A stretch of 64,000 bases of DNA from Aulosira sp. FACHB-615. Its GTDB lineage: Bacteria; Cyanobacteriota; Cyanobacteriia; Cyanobacteriales; Nostocaceae. The translations under genes and the position numbers were made by a program. The stretch covers positions 80,003 through 144,002 of the forward strand of contig NZ_JACJSE010000016.1 in NCBI RefSeq assembly GCF_014698045.1. Direction: 5' to 3'. Below, piece by piece: positions 51,396 through 60,423 of the stretch. Position 1 is the stretch's first letter; each line of letters begins with the position of its first letter. The notes below the pieces were generated by a model, which saw only the letters and a list, made by a program, of their open reading frames with translations, was not told where the DNA came from and ran no database searches.

Positions 51396-52970
51396 TCAAT
51401 ATCCACCAGTAGGAAAAACTGGTGCTGAAAAACGTGGCACTGGTGGTACTGAGTAAACAACTGAACTCATAGAGTCATAAAATTGCACATTATGACTACT
51501 TAAAAATGAGAATTCTGGGTCTTCTATCAGATAGTTTTTTCCATCTTTAGATGGCAACCAATTGTTTTTAAAGGCTTGATAGCAGAGTAGCCAATTACAA
51601 CCATATAGTTCATCAGATGTCATATATTGACTCCATAAATTAAAATCTACTGTTGTGCTAATGATTCCCTTGCTTTTTGCATCAAGAGCGAGTAAGGCAA
51701 CAACTGAATCATCCATTGTTACAATTATGTTTGCGGTTTTCTCACTAATAGGGAGTTTTAAAATAAGAGAACCCCAAATCACCCAGGCTACCTCACTCCC
51801 ATGACCACGAGGAGCGTGTAACTCAACTATTCGTGCAAATGTTTCACAAATCAAATCTTGGTTGAGTTGATAACCACCCTCTAAATAACGTTTGAGCTGT
51901 TCTATTACTATAGGTAGAGTTCCAGCCTCCGCTAAAGAACATTTTAGAAGCAACGCTTCATATAGAGACCAATTTTTTCGCGGTATAGTTATAGACTGTG
52001 TTCTTGACACAGCGTATTTCAGTACTGCTTCTTCATGGTGATCTGCCCACAAATCGAATGCTTGATCAAAGTATTGAATAATATCTGTATGTTGTGCTTG
52101 TGTTCCTTCTCTAAACTCAAATATTCGTAATTCAGTAACCCATTGTCTCTCTATTCTTTGAGGTAACTCTACAATTCTAGTTTTACTTGGATTTAATTGA
52201 AGTTCAAACTCTGTAAGTAATTCTTGAAGTATAAAAAGAGCTGCTTCTGCTTCTGCGAATGACCAAAAACATAATTCATAGTCATCAACATACCGAAACC
52301 CACGAATTGATGGAAATTTATTTTTGAGTTTTTGATCAACAACGGTCAGAATTGACTCAGCAATAATTAAAGATGTATCCGTTCCAATTGGAATACCTTT
52401 TGTCTGTTGATCTTGTGCATTTCTAATTAAAGTGTCAAGTTTATTTCCTAACAATTGGTTATAGCGACGTTGAGACTTAGCTGAATCTTTTGTGTGAAAA
52501 GCCCAAGGAATACTATGTGTATAGATTGAAGGATAAAAAGCATTAATATCAGCCGTAAGTAAGTAGCGGCAATTAGTACGTTCAATAGCACGTATCTCTG
52601 GTAATTCGTTAAAACCCTTAAATCGCTGAACAGCGCGGAGATTTCCAGATTTTTGTATTGGTTTACTTAATGATAAAGTTGATTGATGAATATGCTGTAT
52701 TATTTGTTGCCAATCACTACTAATAATGTGGGCTAACTGGACATAATTTATGGGGTTTGGAATGCTCAAAATACGGCGTAGAGTACCTGCCCGTGCTAGA
52801 TTGAATCTCGACAGCTTAGACACAGGTTTATTAAATTTTGGATCATAAATAAATGGGTGTGATAAGGATGATATCTGTGGTGTAATTGCCTTTCCCAGTG
52901 AAGTTGTTTGAAATGGTGGTGGTAATTCATGAGGAAAGTAACCACATCGTAAAAGAGCATCAAACATCAA
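51396..52970 (-). CDS. Abi-like / unknown-group reverse transcriptase
   Basis: 524 residues. The RT palm lies at about residues 105-290: YLLTADINAFYPSIYTHSI (first catalytic Asp), TKGIPIGTDTSLIIAESIL and the active site GFRYVDDYELCFW. The N-terminus reads ALLRCGYFPHELPPPFQTT. The last 230 or so residues are helical with no recognised domain, compatible with the alpha-helical repeat tail of Abi/UG-type defence RTs. It lacks the group II intron maturase domain, the retron NAxxH/VTG pattern and the DGR SQ motif. An antiphage role is inference. It stands alone between terminators with its own promoter. Confidence 0.8.
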   Translation of the reverse strand: MMFDALLRCGYFPHELPPPFQTTSLGKAITPQISSLSHPFIYDPKFNKPVSKLSRFNLARAGTLRRILSIPNPINYVQLAHIISSDWQQIIQHIHQSTLSLSKPIQKSGNLRAVQRFKGFNELPEIRAIERTNCRYLLTADINAFYPSIYTHSIPWAFHTKDSAKSQRRYNQLLGNKLDTLIRNAQDQQTKGIPIGTDTSLIIAESILTVVDQKLKNKFPSIRGFRYVDDYELCFWSFAEAEAALFILQELLTEFELQLNPSKTRIVELPQRIERQWVTELRIFEFREGTQAQHTDIIQYFDQAFDLWADHHEEAVLKYAVSRTQSITIPRKNWSLYEALLLKCSLAEAGTLPIVIEQLKRYLEGGYQLNQDLICETFARIVELHAPRGHGSEVAWVIWGSLILKLPISEKTANIIVTMDDSVVALLALDAKSKGIISTTVDFNLWSQYMTSDELYGCNWLLCYQAFKNNWLPSKDGKNYLIEDPEFSFLSSHNVQFYDSMSSVVYSVPPVPRFSAPVFPTGGY

Positions 52971-53151
52971 CCCTCTGCTTTATATAACTAGAATTATGCT
53001 TACTTCAGTATACTCAAATATATTAAAGTCTTTCTAATCACATGCTTCAGAATCAATACAAATAATTTATGTTGATCTTATTGTGTGGGTGAAAGTAGCA
53101 TCATTTCCATAACACTGTGAACTTCCGGTGATGTTGGGTTAAAAAAGAAAC

Positions 53152-54342
53152 ATGAAAATTATCAAACCTATCACCAACTGGTTAGAAAATCGGGCAAGTA
53201 CACCTACATACGGCGGTTGGGTGCTTGCGGGAGTTGCTATTTGTTTTTTTGGTGCGGCTGTCAATACAATGGCGGGGTGGCTGTATGCTATTAGCGGTGT
53301 GAGTGTGGCGCTGTTGGTAGTAGCAGCAGTTTTACCACCGCGATCGCTTGTTGGTTTAACTATCACCCGCAATCCAATTCAGCCTGTCTCGGCTGGGGAT
53401 GAATTGACTGTAGAATTAGAAATCCACAATCCCACGTCACAATCTGTAAGTTTGCTGCAAGTCGAGGATATTTTGCCTTTTGTTTTGGGTAACCCAATCA
53501 AACAGCCAATAGAAGTTATTCCGAGTAAAAATAGTTACCGTTGGGTTTATTACCACCAGACCCAGCGTCGAGGTATTTATCGTTGGCACAATGTTGAATT
53601 AGCAACTGGCGCACCTTTAGGTTTATTTTGGTGTCGTCGTCAGCGAGATTGTGAAGCGATCGCTATTGTTTACCCCACTGTATTACCTTTAACCACTTGT
53701 CCCTTAGTTGATGAAATGGGACAAGAAGAAAGCAAAAAAGGTGATTCTATCAATCGCCCATTGCAGACAGCGACATCGGGATTAGTGCGATCGCTCCGTC
53801 CTTACCGCATCGGCGACCCCACCAGACTGATTCATTGGCGGACTAGCGCCCGTTATGGTGAATTACGAGTCCGGGAGTTAGAAGTTGTCACAGGTGGACA
53901 AGAAATCATTATTGCCTTAGATAGTGGTGGTGAATGGCAAGAAGATGATTTTGAGGAAGCCGTAATTGCCGCAGCCAGCTTGTACTTTTACACACAACGG
54001 ATGGGAATGCCCGTCAAACTCTGGACAGCTGGGACAAATTTGGTAAAAGGCGATGCCTGCGGCAAGTCCTCCGGCCTACGCATTGTTCTAGAAACCCTAG
54101 CTGCGGCAACATCTCAAGAAGATATTAACGCCACAGAAACACCAAACAATCCTTTAATTTGGTTAACTCAAAATTCTCTGACACTCTCTTCCTTACCCCA
54201 AGGCAGTCGTTGGATTTTGTGGCAGAATAATAATTCCTCAGATCAAGCATCAACGGTTGTCAATCGTGACTGCCCTGGTATTGTGGTGCAAAGCGAACAA
54301 GCTTTACAACCCCAACTACAAAAACCTTTACAAGCATTTTAA
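53152..54342 (+). CDS. DUF58-domain membrane protein
   Basis: 396 residues. Two N-terminal membrane helices (VLAGVAICFFGAAVNTMAGW; LYAISGVSVALLVVAAVLPP) precede a beta-rich region and the DUF58 signature GDPTRLIHWRTSARYGELRV with a VWA-like fold after it (IIALDSGGEW). DUF58 proteins are often linked to MoxR ATPases and transglutaminases, neither of which is adjacent. Role in envelope or complex assembly is likely but unknown. Confidence 0.9.
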   Translation: MKIIKPITNWLENRASTPTYGGWVLAGVAICFFGAAVNTMAGWLYAISGVSVALLVVAAVLPPRSLVGLTITRNPIQPVSAGDELTVELEIHNPTSQSVSLLQVEDILPFVLGNPIKQPIEVIPSKNSYRWVYYHQTQRRGIYRWHNVELATGAPLGLFWCRRQRDCEAIAIVYPTVLPLTTCPLVDEMGQEESKKGDSINRPLQTATSGLVRSLRPYRIGDPTRLIHWRTSARYGELRVRELEVVTGGQEIIIALDSGGEWQEDDFEEAVIAAASLYFYTQRMGMPVKLWTAGTNLVKGDACGKSSGLRIVLETLAAATSQEDINATETPNNPLIWLTQNSLTLSSLPQGSRWILWQNNNSSDQASTVVNRDCPGIVVQSEQALQPQLQKPLQAF

Positions 54343-54507
54343 ATGAGTATTCTATGTATTTAATATTTCAATGAATGCTAATTTATTGCGGTTTTTGTTA
54401 AATATCATCATTGAATCTGTTCAGGTTGGGGAGATATCCCCAGTAATAGCGCCTTGAGGCTGAGGTACAATGCAAAGAAATATTTAAATTATGAGCGGCC
54501 GATCCAC

Positions 54508-54873
54508 ATGATCACATCAGAAGTTAACACACATTCCAGCGATAAAAGCTTAGAAGCAATGCGGCATTTTTCCGAACAATACGCCAAGCGTACTGGAACG
54601 TACTTCTGTAGTGAACCTTCGGTTACAGCAGTGGTAATTGAAGGGTTAGCCAAACATAAAGACGATCTAGGTGCGCCTTTGTGTCCCTGTCGCCACTACG
54701 AAGACAAAGAAGCTGAAGTCAAGGCTACATATTGGAACTGTCCTTGTGTACCAATGAGGGAACGGAAAGAATGCCATTGTATGCTGTTTTTAACATCAGA
54801 CAATGAATTTGCTGGTGAAAGCCAAGAAATCTCTATCGAAACTATTAAAGAAGTAAGAGATAGTATGGCATGA
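54508..54873 (+). CDS. ftrC: Ferredoxin:thioredoxin reductase, catalytic (beta) chain
   Basis: 121 residues from MITSEVNTHSS at 54508. The 4Fe-4S and redox-disulphide motif is complete: CPC-x16-CPC-x8-CHC (from LCPCRHYED to ECHCMLFL), with the invariant spacing of FtrC. It reduces thioredoxin with electrons from ferredoxin and so links light to enzyme regulation. It overlaps the DUF309 gene by 4 bp (ATGA); the partner ftrV is elsewhere in the window. Confidence 0.97.
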   Translation: MITSEVNTHSSDKSLEAMRHFSEQYAKRTGTYFCSEPSVTAVVIEGLAKHKDDLGAPLCPCRHYEDKEAEVKATYWNCPCVPMRERKECHCMLFLTSDNEFAGESQEISIETIKEVRDSMA

Positions 54874-55265
54874 GCGAAACTATGCCCCAAGAGTTTTGGC
54901 AAGGTGTAGAACAGTTCAACTCTGGACAGTTTTACGCCTGTCATGACACTTTAGAGGCTTTGTGGATCGAAGCCATTGAACCCGAAAAAACTTTTTACCA
55001 GGGCATTCTCCAAATTGCTGTAGCTTTGTATCATCTCAGAAATGAGAATTTGCGCGGCGCAGCTATTTTACTCGGAGAAGGAAGCAACCGCCTGCGCCGT
55101 TATCCAGATAGTTATGGCGGTATTAATGTAGATGAGTTATTAAGCCAAAGTGCCGAATTATTGACAGTATTACAGCAAACAAGTTTAAACAAAATTCCGG
55201 CAAGTGAATTGCTGGAAAATCAAAACTTGCCGATACCTAGACTTTTACTATCTAATGATTGTTAA
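54870..55265 (+). CDS. DUF309-domain protein
   Basis: 131 residues with the DUF309 motif: FWQGVEQFNSGQFYACHDTL, LEALW and FYQGILQIAVALYHLRNENL. The H-D/E residues at CHDTLEALW may bind metal. Start overlaps the ftrC stop, so the two are co-translated, a link common in cyanobacteria but unexplained. Function unknown. Confidence 0.9.
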   Translation: MSETMPQEFWQGVEQFNSGQFYACHDTLEALWIEAIEPEKTFYQGILQIAVALYHLRNENLRGAAILLGEGSNRLRRYPDSYGGINVDELLSQSAELLTVLQQTSLNKIPASELLENQNLPIPRLLLSNDC

Positions 55266-55279
55266 ACAGGGAACAGCGA

Positions 55280-55397
55280 AAAATCATCATGGGCAAGGGT
55301 GAAAGGGTATAGGGGTGTATGTATCCAAAACCCTTACACCCCATATTCTTTCACCCTCACACCCAATCTCTACAGACAATGTTGGTGCGTAAGTCCT
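55280..55397. mobile_element. Decayed MITE-like copy, one clean end
   Basis: The right end (CAGACAATGTTGGTGCG then TAAGTCCT) and interior words (GGGTGTATGTATC, AACCCTTACACCCC) match the inverted element at 39110-39220; the left inverted repeat is lost. Confidence 0.5.
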
Positions 55398-55403
55398 ACC
55401 TTT

Positions 55404-56765
55404 TTAGACATTGAGTGCTTGTCTTGGTGGCGTGGCTTTGTAATATTTACTAGGCGCTTCATTTCCTGCTTGTGCCAAAGCTTCTTGCCCAGTAATCAAT
55501 CTTGCGCCACGTTTGCGGGTGACATAGTTCCATACCCACTGAATCATGACTACTAGTTTGTTATCAAACTCAATTAAGAAGTAGATATGAATTAATAGCC
55601 AAAATAGCCAAGCAAAGAAACCTTTGAGTTTGATAAAGCCTAAATCCACGACGGCTAGATTTTGCCCAATCATGGCTAAACTACCGCGATCGCTATAGTT
55701 GAAAGCAGGTAAGGTATTACCTTTGATTTTTTCCTTAATTAATTTAGCAACATATTCTCCCTCTTGCATCGCTACTGGCGCAACACCAGGAAGAGGTTTG
55801 CCATTTTGATGGGAGAAGTTTGCTAAGTCGCCAACTACATGAATGTTGGGATAGCCTTTGATGCTTAAGTCTGGTTCAACAACCACTCGTCCGGCGCGAT
55901 CGCATTCTGCACCTGTACATTCTGCTAAAACTTGCCCCATTGGTGAAGCTTTCACACCTGCTGCCCATAATACTGTTTTGGCAGCAATTTCTTTCACTTC
56001 ATCACCTTGTTTGAGGGTGACAATATCGTTTTCAATGTTGGTGACTAAAGTTTTGGTTTGAACGCTAACACCCAATTGCTGTAAAGATGCTTCTGCTTGT
56101 TGCGATAATTCTGGTGCAAAGGGTGGCAAAATCCGATCTAGTCCTTCTAGAAGTAAAACTCTTGCCTCGGATGTGTCGATGTTGCGGAAATCTTCTTTGA
56201 GGGTTTGATAAGCAAGTTCAGCGATCGCACCTGCTAATTCTACCCCTGTAGGGCCACCACCCACAATCACAAAGGTTAACCAAGCCCGACGTTTTTCAGG
56301 ATCAGTTTCTTTTTCTGCGGCTTCAAACGCCGAGAAAATCCGGCGACGCATTTCGATCGCATCTTCTACAGTTTTTAAACCAGGCGCAAAATCTTCCCAG
56401 TTATCTTTCCCAAAATAGGAATGCTTGGCACCTGTAGCCACTATTAACGTATCGTATGGTATCGCTTGATCACCCAAAAAGACTTGCTGTGCTTGGGGAT
56501 CTATATCATTCACCTCTCCCAACAACACTTTCGTATTTTTGCTTTTGTTTAATACCGATCGCAACGGAGAGGAAATATCAGCAGGTGATAGTGTACCTGT
56601 GGCAACTTGGTACAGCAATGGTTGGAACAAGTGAAAATTACGTTTGTCAATCAGCGTTACTTCTACCTTAGCCTTAGCCAGTGCCTTTGCTGCATATAGT
56701 CCACCAAAGCCACCACCAATGATCACGACTTGATGCGGTGGGTTATTCTCAAGGGAGTCTACCAT
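55404..56765 (-). CDS. ndh: Type II NADH dehydrogenase (NDH-2)
   Basis: 453 residues. A single-subunit flavoprotein that moves electrons from NAD(P)H to quinone without pumping protons. FAD site VVIIGGGFGGLYAAKALAKA (about residues 13-32), second nucleotide site FVIVGGGPTGVELAGAIAEL (about 165-184), FAD-binding GYPNIHVVGDLANF (about 305-318). The C-terminus has a hydrophobic region (FFAWLFWLLIHIYFLIEF) that attaches it to the membrane. Length and motifs are normal for the family. Confidence 0.93.
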   Translation of the reverse strand: MVDSLENNPPHQVVIIGGGFGGLYAAKALAKAKVEVTLIDKRNFHLFQPLLYQVATGTLSPADISSPLRSVLNKSKNTKVLLGEVNDIDPQAQQVFLGDQAIPYDTLIVATGAKHSYFGKDNWEDFAPGLKTVEDAIEMRRRIFSAFEAAEKETDPEKRRAWLTFVIVGGGPTGVELAGAIAELAYQTLKEDFRNIDTSEARVLLLEGLDRILPPFAPELSQQAEASLQQLGVSVQTKTLVTNIENDIVTLKQGDEVKEIAAKTVLWAAGVKASPMGQVLAECTGAECDRAGRVVVEPDLSIKGYPNIHVVGDLANFSHQNGKPLPGVAPVAMQEGEYVAKLIKEKIKGNTLPAFNYSDRGSLAMIGQNLAVVDLGFIKLKGFFAWLFWLLIHIYFLIEFDNKLVVMIQWVWNYVTRKRGARLITGQEALAQAGNEAPSKYYKATPPRQALNV

Positions 56766-57088
56766 AAGAAGAAATATTTCCTAGTGTTACGGGTGCTGTA
56801 ACTATTCTTAACAAATATGTATCAAACTTGTCATATATGTTTCTGTTCACGCTGCACAAATGAAAAAAACATAAAGGTAAGCTAGATTACCATTCCCAGG
56901 TGATACATATTACATTCATATATTGCCCTCTTAGCTTTAGTGTTTATCGCCCTTTGTTTAGATACATTACAAAGGGCATTATTTTATGAGGATTTCTGCA
57001 CAAAGATTGTTTGTGGCGACTGGGTGAAAGGGTTTGGGGTGTCGGGATTTTAGTTTATTTTCGCCCAACTCATGCAAGAGGCGATTGA
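56766..57088. other. Intergenic region with a hairpin and a decayed repeat
   Basis: Contains the ndh promoter on the minus strand, a 9-bp stem GCCCTTTGT/ACAAAGGGC (56949-56977), and at about 56996-57055 a decayed copy of the AGGACTTACG element family (GCACAAAGATTGTTTGTGG, GGGTGAAAGGG). No ORF. Confidence 0.4.
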
Positions 57089-58582
57089 CTAACTTCGATT
57101 ATCTATTTGGGCGCGTTGTAAACTACCAGAAAAGTCAACATACACACTCTTCCATTCTGTGAATACATCTAAAGCAGTGGTTCCGGCTTCGCGGTGTCCG
57201 TTACCTGTTTGTTTCACACCACCAAAAGGTAAATGTACTTCTGCGCCAATAGTCGGGCCATTAATATAGGTAATGCCTGCTTCAATGTCCCGCATGGCGG
57301 TAAACGCCCGGTTGATATCGCGGGTATAAATGGAAGAAGACAGACCGTAATTAGTATCATTGAGAATAGCGATCGCTTCTTCAAAGGAATTAACCTCAAT
57401 TAATGCCACTACAGGGCCAAATATCTCTTCACGGGCAACGCGCATATCTGGCGTAACATTATCTAAAATAGTTGGCCAAAAGAAATTACCCTGTTGTAGT
57501 TGTCCTTCAGTGGCAATTTCGCCACCAATTAAAATTTTTGCCCCTTCTTCACGGGCAATTTTCATATATTCATTCACCCGTTGCAATTGCCTTTGATTAA
57601 TTATCGGCCCAATTTCTGTATCTTGGTCATAACCAGCACCCAAGCGTAACTTACTAGTACGCTCATACAGCATTGCCGTAAACTCTTCTTTAATGTCACG
57701 GTGCAAGATCAGCCGACTCGTAGCCGTACAACGTTGCCCAGTTGTCCCAAAAGCCCCCCAAACCGCACCATCTAAAGCTAGTCCTAAGTCGGCATCTTCC
57801 ATCACCACTTGGGCATTTTTACCGCCCATCTCCAGACAAACACGCTTGTGAGTGCGTCCGCAAGTTGCACCCACAAAAGCACCCGTTTCCGAAGAACCAG
57901 TAAACGAAACTAAATCAACATGGGGATGTTCGACTAAAGCTTTACCAACTTCTTCACCAACACCATGCACTAAGTTAATTACACCTGCTGGTAAACCGGC
58001 GGCGGCAAAAATTTCTACTAGTTTAGTTGCACAAGCGGGAGTATCTTCAGCAGGTTTGAGAATAACAGTATTACCGCATACCAAAGCCGGCATAGCTTTC
58101 CAGCAAGGAATAGCCACAGGGAAATTCCACGGTGTAATTAAAGCACAAACACCAATGGGCATTCGCACTGTCATCGCAAATTTATTCGGCATTTCTGAAG
58201 GTGTCGTTAACCCAAATAGCCGCCTTCCTTCACCAGCACTATAAAAAGCACAGTCAATACCTTCCTGCACATCACCCCTAGCTTCGGTTAAGGGTTTACC
58301 CATTTCCCGACTAATTAATTGGGCGAGTTCTTCTTTATGCTGGAGTAATAATTCTCCCACACGAAAAATATATTCGGCTCTGGCTGGGGCAGGAACTTGC
58401 CGCCAACTACGGTAAGCTTCACGGGCGGCGGCGACGGCTTTATCCACATCCTCAGTGTGAGAACGGGGAAAGGTGGCGACAACTTCACTTACCACAGCAG
58501 GGTTATAACTTTCCAGAACGTTTCCTGTCGTAGCATCCACCCACTGACCATTAATATAATTGCGACAAGTTAGCAAAGTCAT
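57089..58582 (-). CDS. NAD(P)-dependent aldehyde dehydrogenase
   Basis: 497 residues of the ALDH superfamily, oxidising an aldehyde to its acid. Cofactor and catalytic motifs are complete: PWNFPVAIPCWK (oxyanion Asn), KPAEDTPACA, FTGSSETGAFV, catalytic Glu in CLEMGGKNAQVV (about residue 250) and Cys in GQRCTATSRL (about 287), then EEIFGPVVALIE. The sequence resembles semialdehyde or 2-oxoglutarate semialdehyde dehydrogenases, but the substrate is uncertain. The cyclase gene at 58797 is on the same strand 214 bp upstream. Confidence 0.95.
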   Translation of the reverse strand: MTLLTCRNYINGQWVDATTGNVLESYNPAVVSEVVATFPRSHTEDVDKAVAAAREAYRSWRQVPAPARAEYIFRVGELLLQHKEELAQLISREMGKPLTEARGDVQEGIDCAFYSAGEGRRLFGLTTPSEMPNKFAMTVRMPIGVCALITPWNFPVAIPCWKAMPALVCGNTVILKPAEDTPACATKLVEIFAAAGLPAGVINLVHGVGEEVGKALVEHPHVDLVSFTGSSETGAFVGATCGRTHKRVCLEMGGKNAQVVMEDADLGLALDGAVWGAFGTTGQRCTATSRLILHRDIKEEFTAMLYERTSKLRLGAGYDQDTEIGPIINQRQLQRVNEYMKIAREEGAKILIGGEIATEGQLQQGNFFWPTILDNVTPDMRVAREEIFGPVVALIEVNSFEEAIAILNDTNYGLSSSIYTRDINRAFTAMRDIEAGITYINGPTIGAEVHLPFGGVKQTGNGHREAGTTALDVFTEWKSVYVDFSGSLQRAQIDNRS

Positions 58583-58796
58583 AATTAGTATTGAATAATT
58601 TCTTTTAGATATAGCGTTTACTAGTTAACTGAAGAACAAATCTATCTGCGTCCATCTGCGTTTATCTGCGGTTAATTATTTTTGTCTATACCTCACTAAG
58701 TTAAGAAAGTCCGTAATTGCTATAGATTTGATTTGCTTTCTACGTTAACGTCAAGTTTAAAGAATGGGCAGAAGGCGAAAAAGTTATACACAAAAA

Positions 58797-59507
58797 TTAA
58801 GGCACAAAAGCCAACACACCCACAGGAGAACCAGAACCACCACGTAATCTGAGAATTGCGATCGCTAATGTAGTACCTTGAGGAGGTAGTTGATCTAAAT
58901 TCGTCAAGTTCTCCAACACAATACCCTGCTGTGCCAACACTAAATGGTTAGTCGTAAAACTGTTATCTTTTCCAGGATCAACACCGTGGGTATCAATTCC
59001 TACACCAGCAATTTGCCGTTCATCCAACAAAAACTGTGTAGCATCACCTCTAAAGCCTGGAAAGTGCATAATTCCTGCCGCATCTTGGTTAAAGAAGGCA
59101 TGGCTATCAGTCCACTTGTGCTGCCAGCCAGTATACAGTATGACTAAACTACCCCTGGCAATCACACCGTATTTTGCCTCCCAAGCCAGAATATCAGTAA
59201 TACTCAAAGCATAATCAGGATTATTTTCGGCAACTTCGCAGACATCTATCACTACTGCCGATAAAACCAGTGATTCCGCCACATATTCATCAATTCCTGC
59301 ACCAGCAGAATCAAAACTATTCGGGGCGTTGATATGGGTAGCACTATGTTCACCTAACGCAAAACGCCGCAGATAGTAACCATCATTTTGAATATCAGCA
59401 ACAGTGTTAAGTTCTATCGCTGGGTCGCCCGGCCATAAAGGTATATTTTCATCAATAATATGGCTTAAGTGTATAACGCGGGAATAATTAATTTGCATAA
59501 AGTACAA
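58797..59507 (-). CDS. Cyclase-family (kynurenine formamidase-like) metal hydrolase
   Basis: 236 residues (a Met at 59498 is an alternative start). Motifs: HIIDENIPLWPGDPAIEL, then the metal-binding GEHSATHINAPNSF (H-x-x-T-H-x-D/N; the usual Asp is Asn here), YTGWQHKWTD, FPGFRGDATQFLLDERQIAG and GIDTHGVDPGK. The family includes arylformamidase and other metal amidases or lactonases. The Asn in the HxGTHxD-type motif may alter metal binding. Substrate unknown. Confidence 0.9.
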   Translation of the reverse strand: MYFMQINYSRVIHLSHIIDENIPLWPGDPAIELNTVADIQNDGYYLRRFALGEHSATHINAPNSFDSAGAGIDEYVAESLVLSAVVIDVCEVAENNPDYALSITDILAWEAKYGVIARGSLVILYTGWQHKWTDSHAFFNQDAAGIMHFPGFRGDATQFLLDERQIAGVGIDTHGVDPGKDNSFTTNHLVLAQQGIVLENLTNLDQLPPQGTTLAIAILRLRGGSGSPVGVLAFVP

Positions 59508-59677
59508 AGCAATATAGCGTTTCTCGGTTGAGTGCAGTACAAGTAGATAGGAGATAGAGGCTAGAGGCTAGATGAATGTACCTCATTGCAATGAAAAACG
59601 CCATAGCAGAAATCAGGTGATAGATAACAGAAGCTTGTACCATATATTATGAAAATAAGAAAGATTTAAGTTAGGTT

Positions 59678-59968
59678 ATGGGTATTGATGAAATAATCAC
59701 AGCTTACCGTGAAGAAATTTTACAAATTGCTGCTGAGTACGGCGCATATAATGTGCGAGTGTTTGGTTCTGTAGCTAGAGGAGAAGCTACACTAGATAGT
59801 GATGTAGATTTTCTGATAGACCTTGAACCACAGCGAACTTTACTAGATCAAATTGCTTTCATACAATCTTTGGAGCAATTGCTTGGACGTAAAGTGGATG
59901 TAACCGAAGTAGAGACTCTGCATGAGTTAATTAGAGATGAAGTGTTACAGGAAGCTGTAATGTTATGA
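59678..59968 (+). CDS. mntA: MntA-type minimal nucleotidyltransferase (antitoxin)
   Basis: 96 residues with the minimal polymerase-beta-type motif VFGSVARGEATLDSDVDFLI (about residues 30-49; Gly-Ser loop and the two Asp metal ligands). In MntA-HepT systems this protein neutralises the HEPN toxin by adding AMP to it. Overlaps the next gene by 4 bp (ATGA). Confidence 0.92.
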   Translation: MGIDEIITAYREEILQIAAEYGAYNVRVFGSVARGEATLDSDVDFLIDLEPQRTLLDQIAFIQSLEQLLGRKVDVTEVETLHELIRDEVLQEAVML

Positions 59969-60306
59969 AAGGCGATCGCTTGTACTTGAGTAACATCAAA
60001 GAATGTATTGAGCGCATTGAGCTTTATACCTGTAGTGGCAAAGAAGTATTTTTGCAAACCTTAATTATTCAAGATGCGGTAATTAGAAATTTTGAAATTA
60101 TTGGGGAAGCAACAAAGCGATTATCTCCTGAAATAAAAGCAGCTTATCCAGATTTACCGTGGCAACAGATAGCTGGTTTTCGAGATGTACTCATTCACGA
60201 TTATTTAAAGGTAAATTTAAATCGAGTTTGGGGTGTAATTGAGCAGAATTTACCAGAACTAAAATCTACAGTTGAGGAAATTTTGCAGAGATGGGAAGAG
60301 TTGTAA
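59965..60306 (+). CDS. hepT: HepT-type HEPN RNase toxin
   Basis: 113 residues, all helical, of the DUF86/HepT family. The HEPN catalytic motif R-x4-H-x-Y is present in FRDVLIHDYLKV (about residues 71-82); the target residue for AMP addition is the Tyr. Also conserved: AVIRNFEIIGEATKRLS. Translational coupling with mntA identifies the pair as a type VII toxin-antitoxin module. Confidence 0.92.
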   Translation: MKGDRLYLSNIKECIERIELYTCSGKEVFLQTLIIQDAVIRNFEIIGEATKRLSPEIKAAYPDLPWQQIAGFRDVLIHDYLKVNLNRVWGVIEQNLPELKSTVEEILQRWEEL

Positions 60307-60423
60307 GTATGTGAAAATTTCCTGTATTATACCAATAACAAAAACTCTCACTCTAGCCCAAATAACACAGAGCTTGAATGAGAGTTTTCATCAGTCAAGA
60401 TTTGACATTCACTGCACACAATA

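Noticed and set aside
51396..52970. Diversity-generating retroelement or group II intron
   Set aside because: The RT lacks the DGR SQ motif and the maturase domain, and I saw no template/variable repeat pair or intron domain structures nearby.
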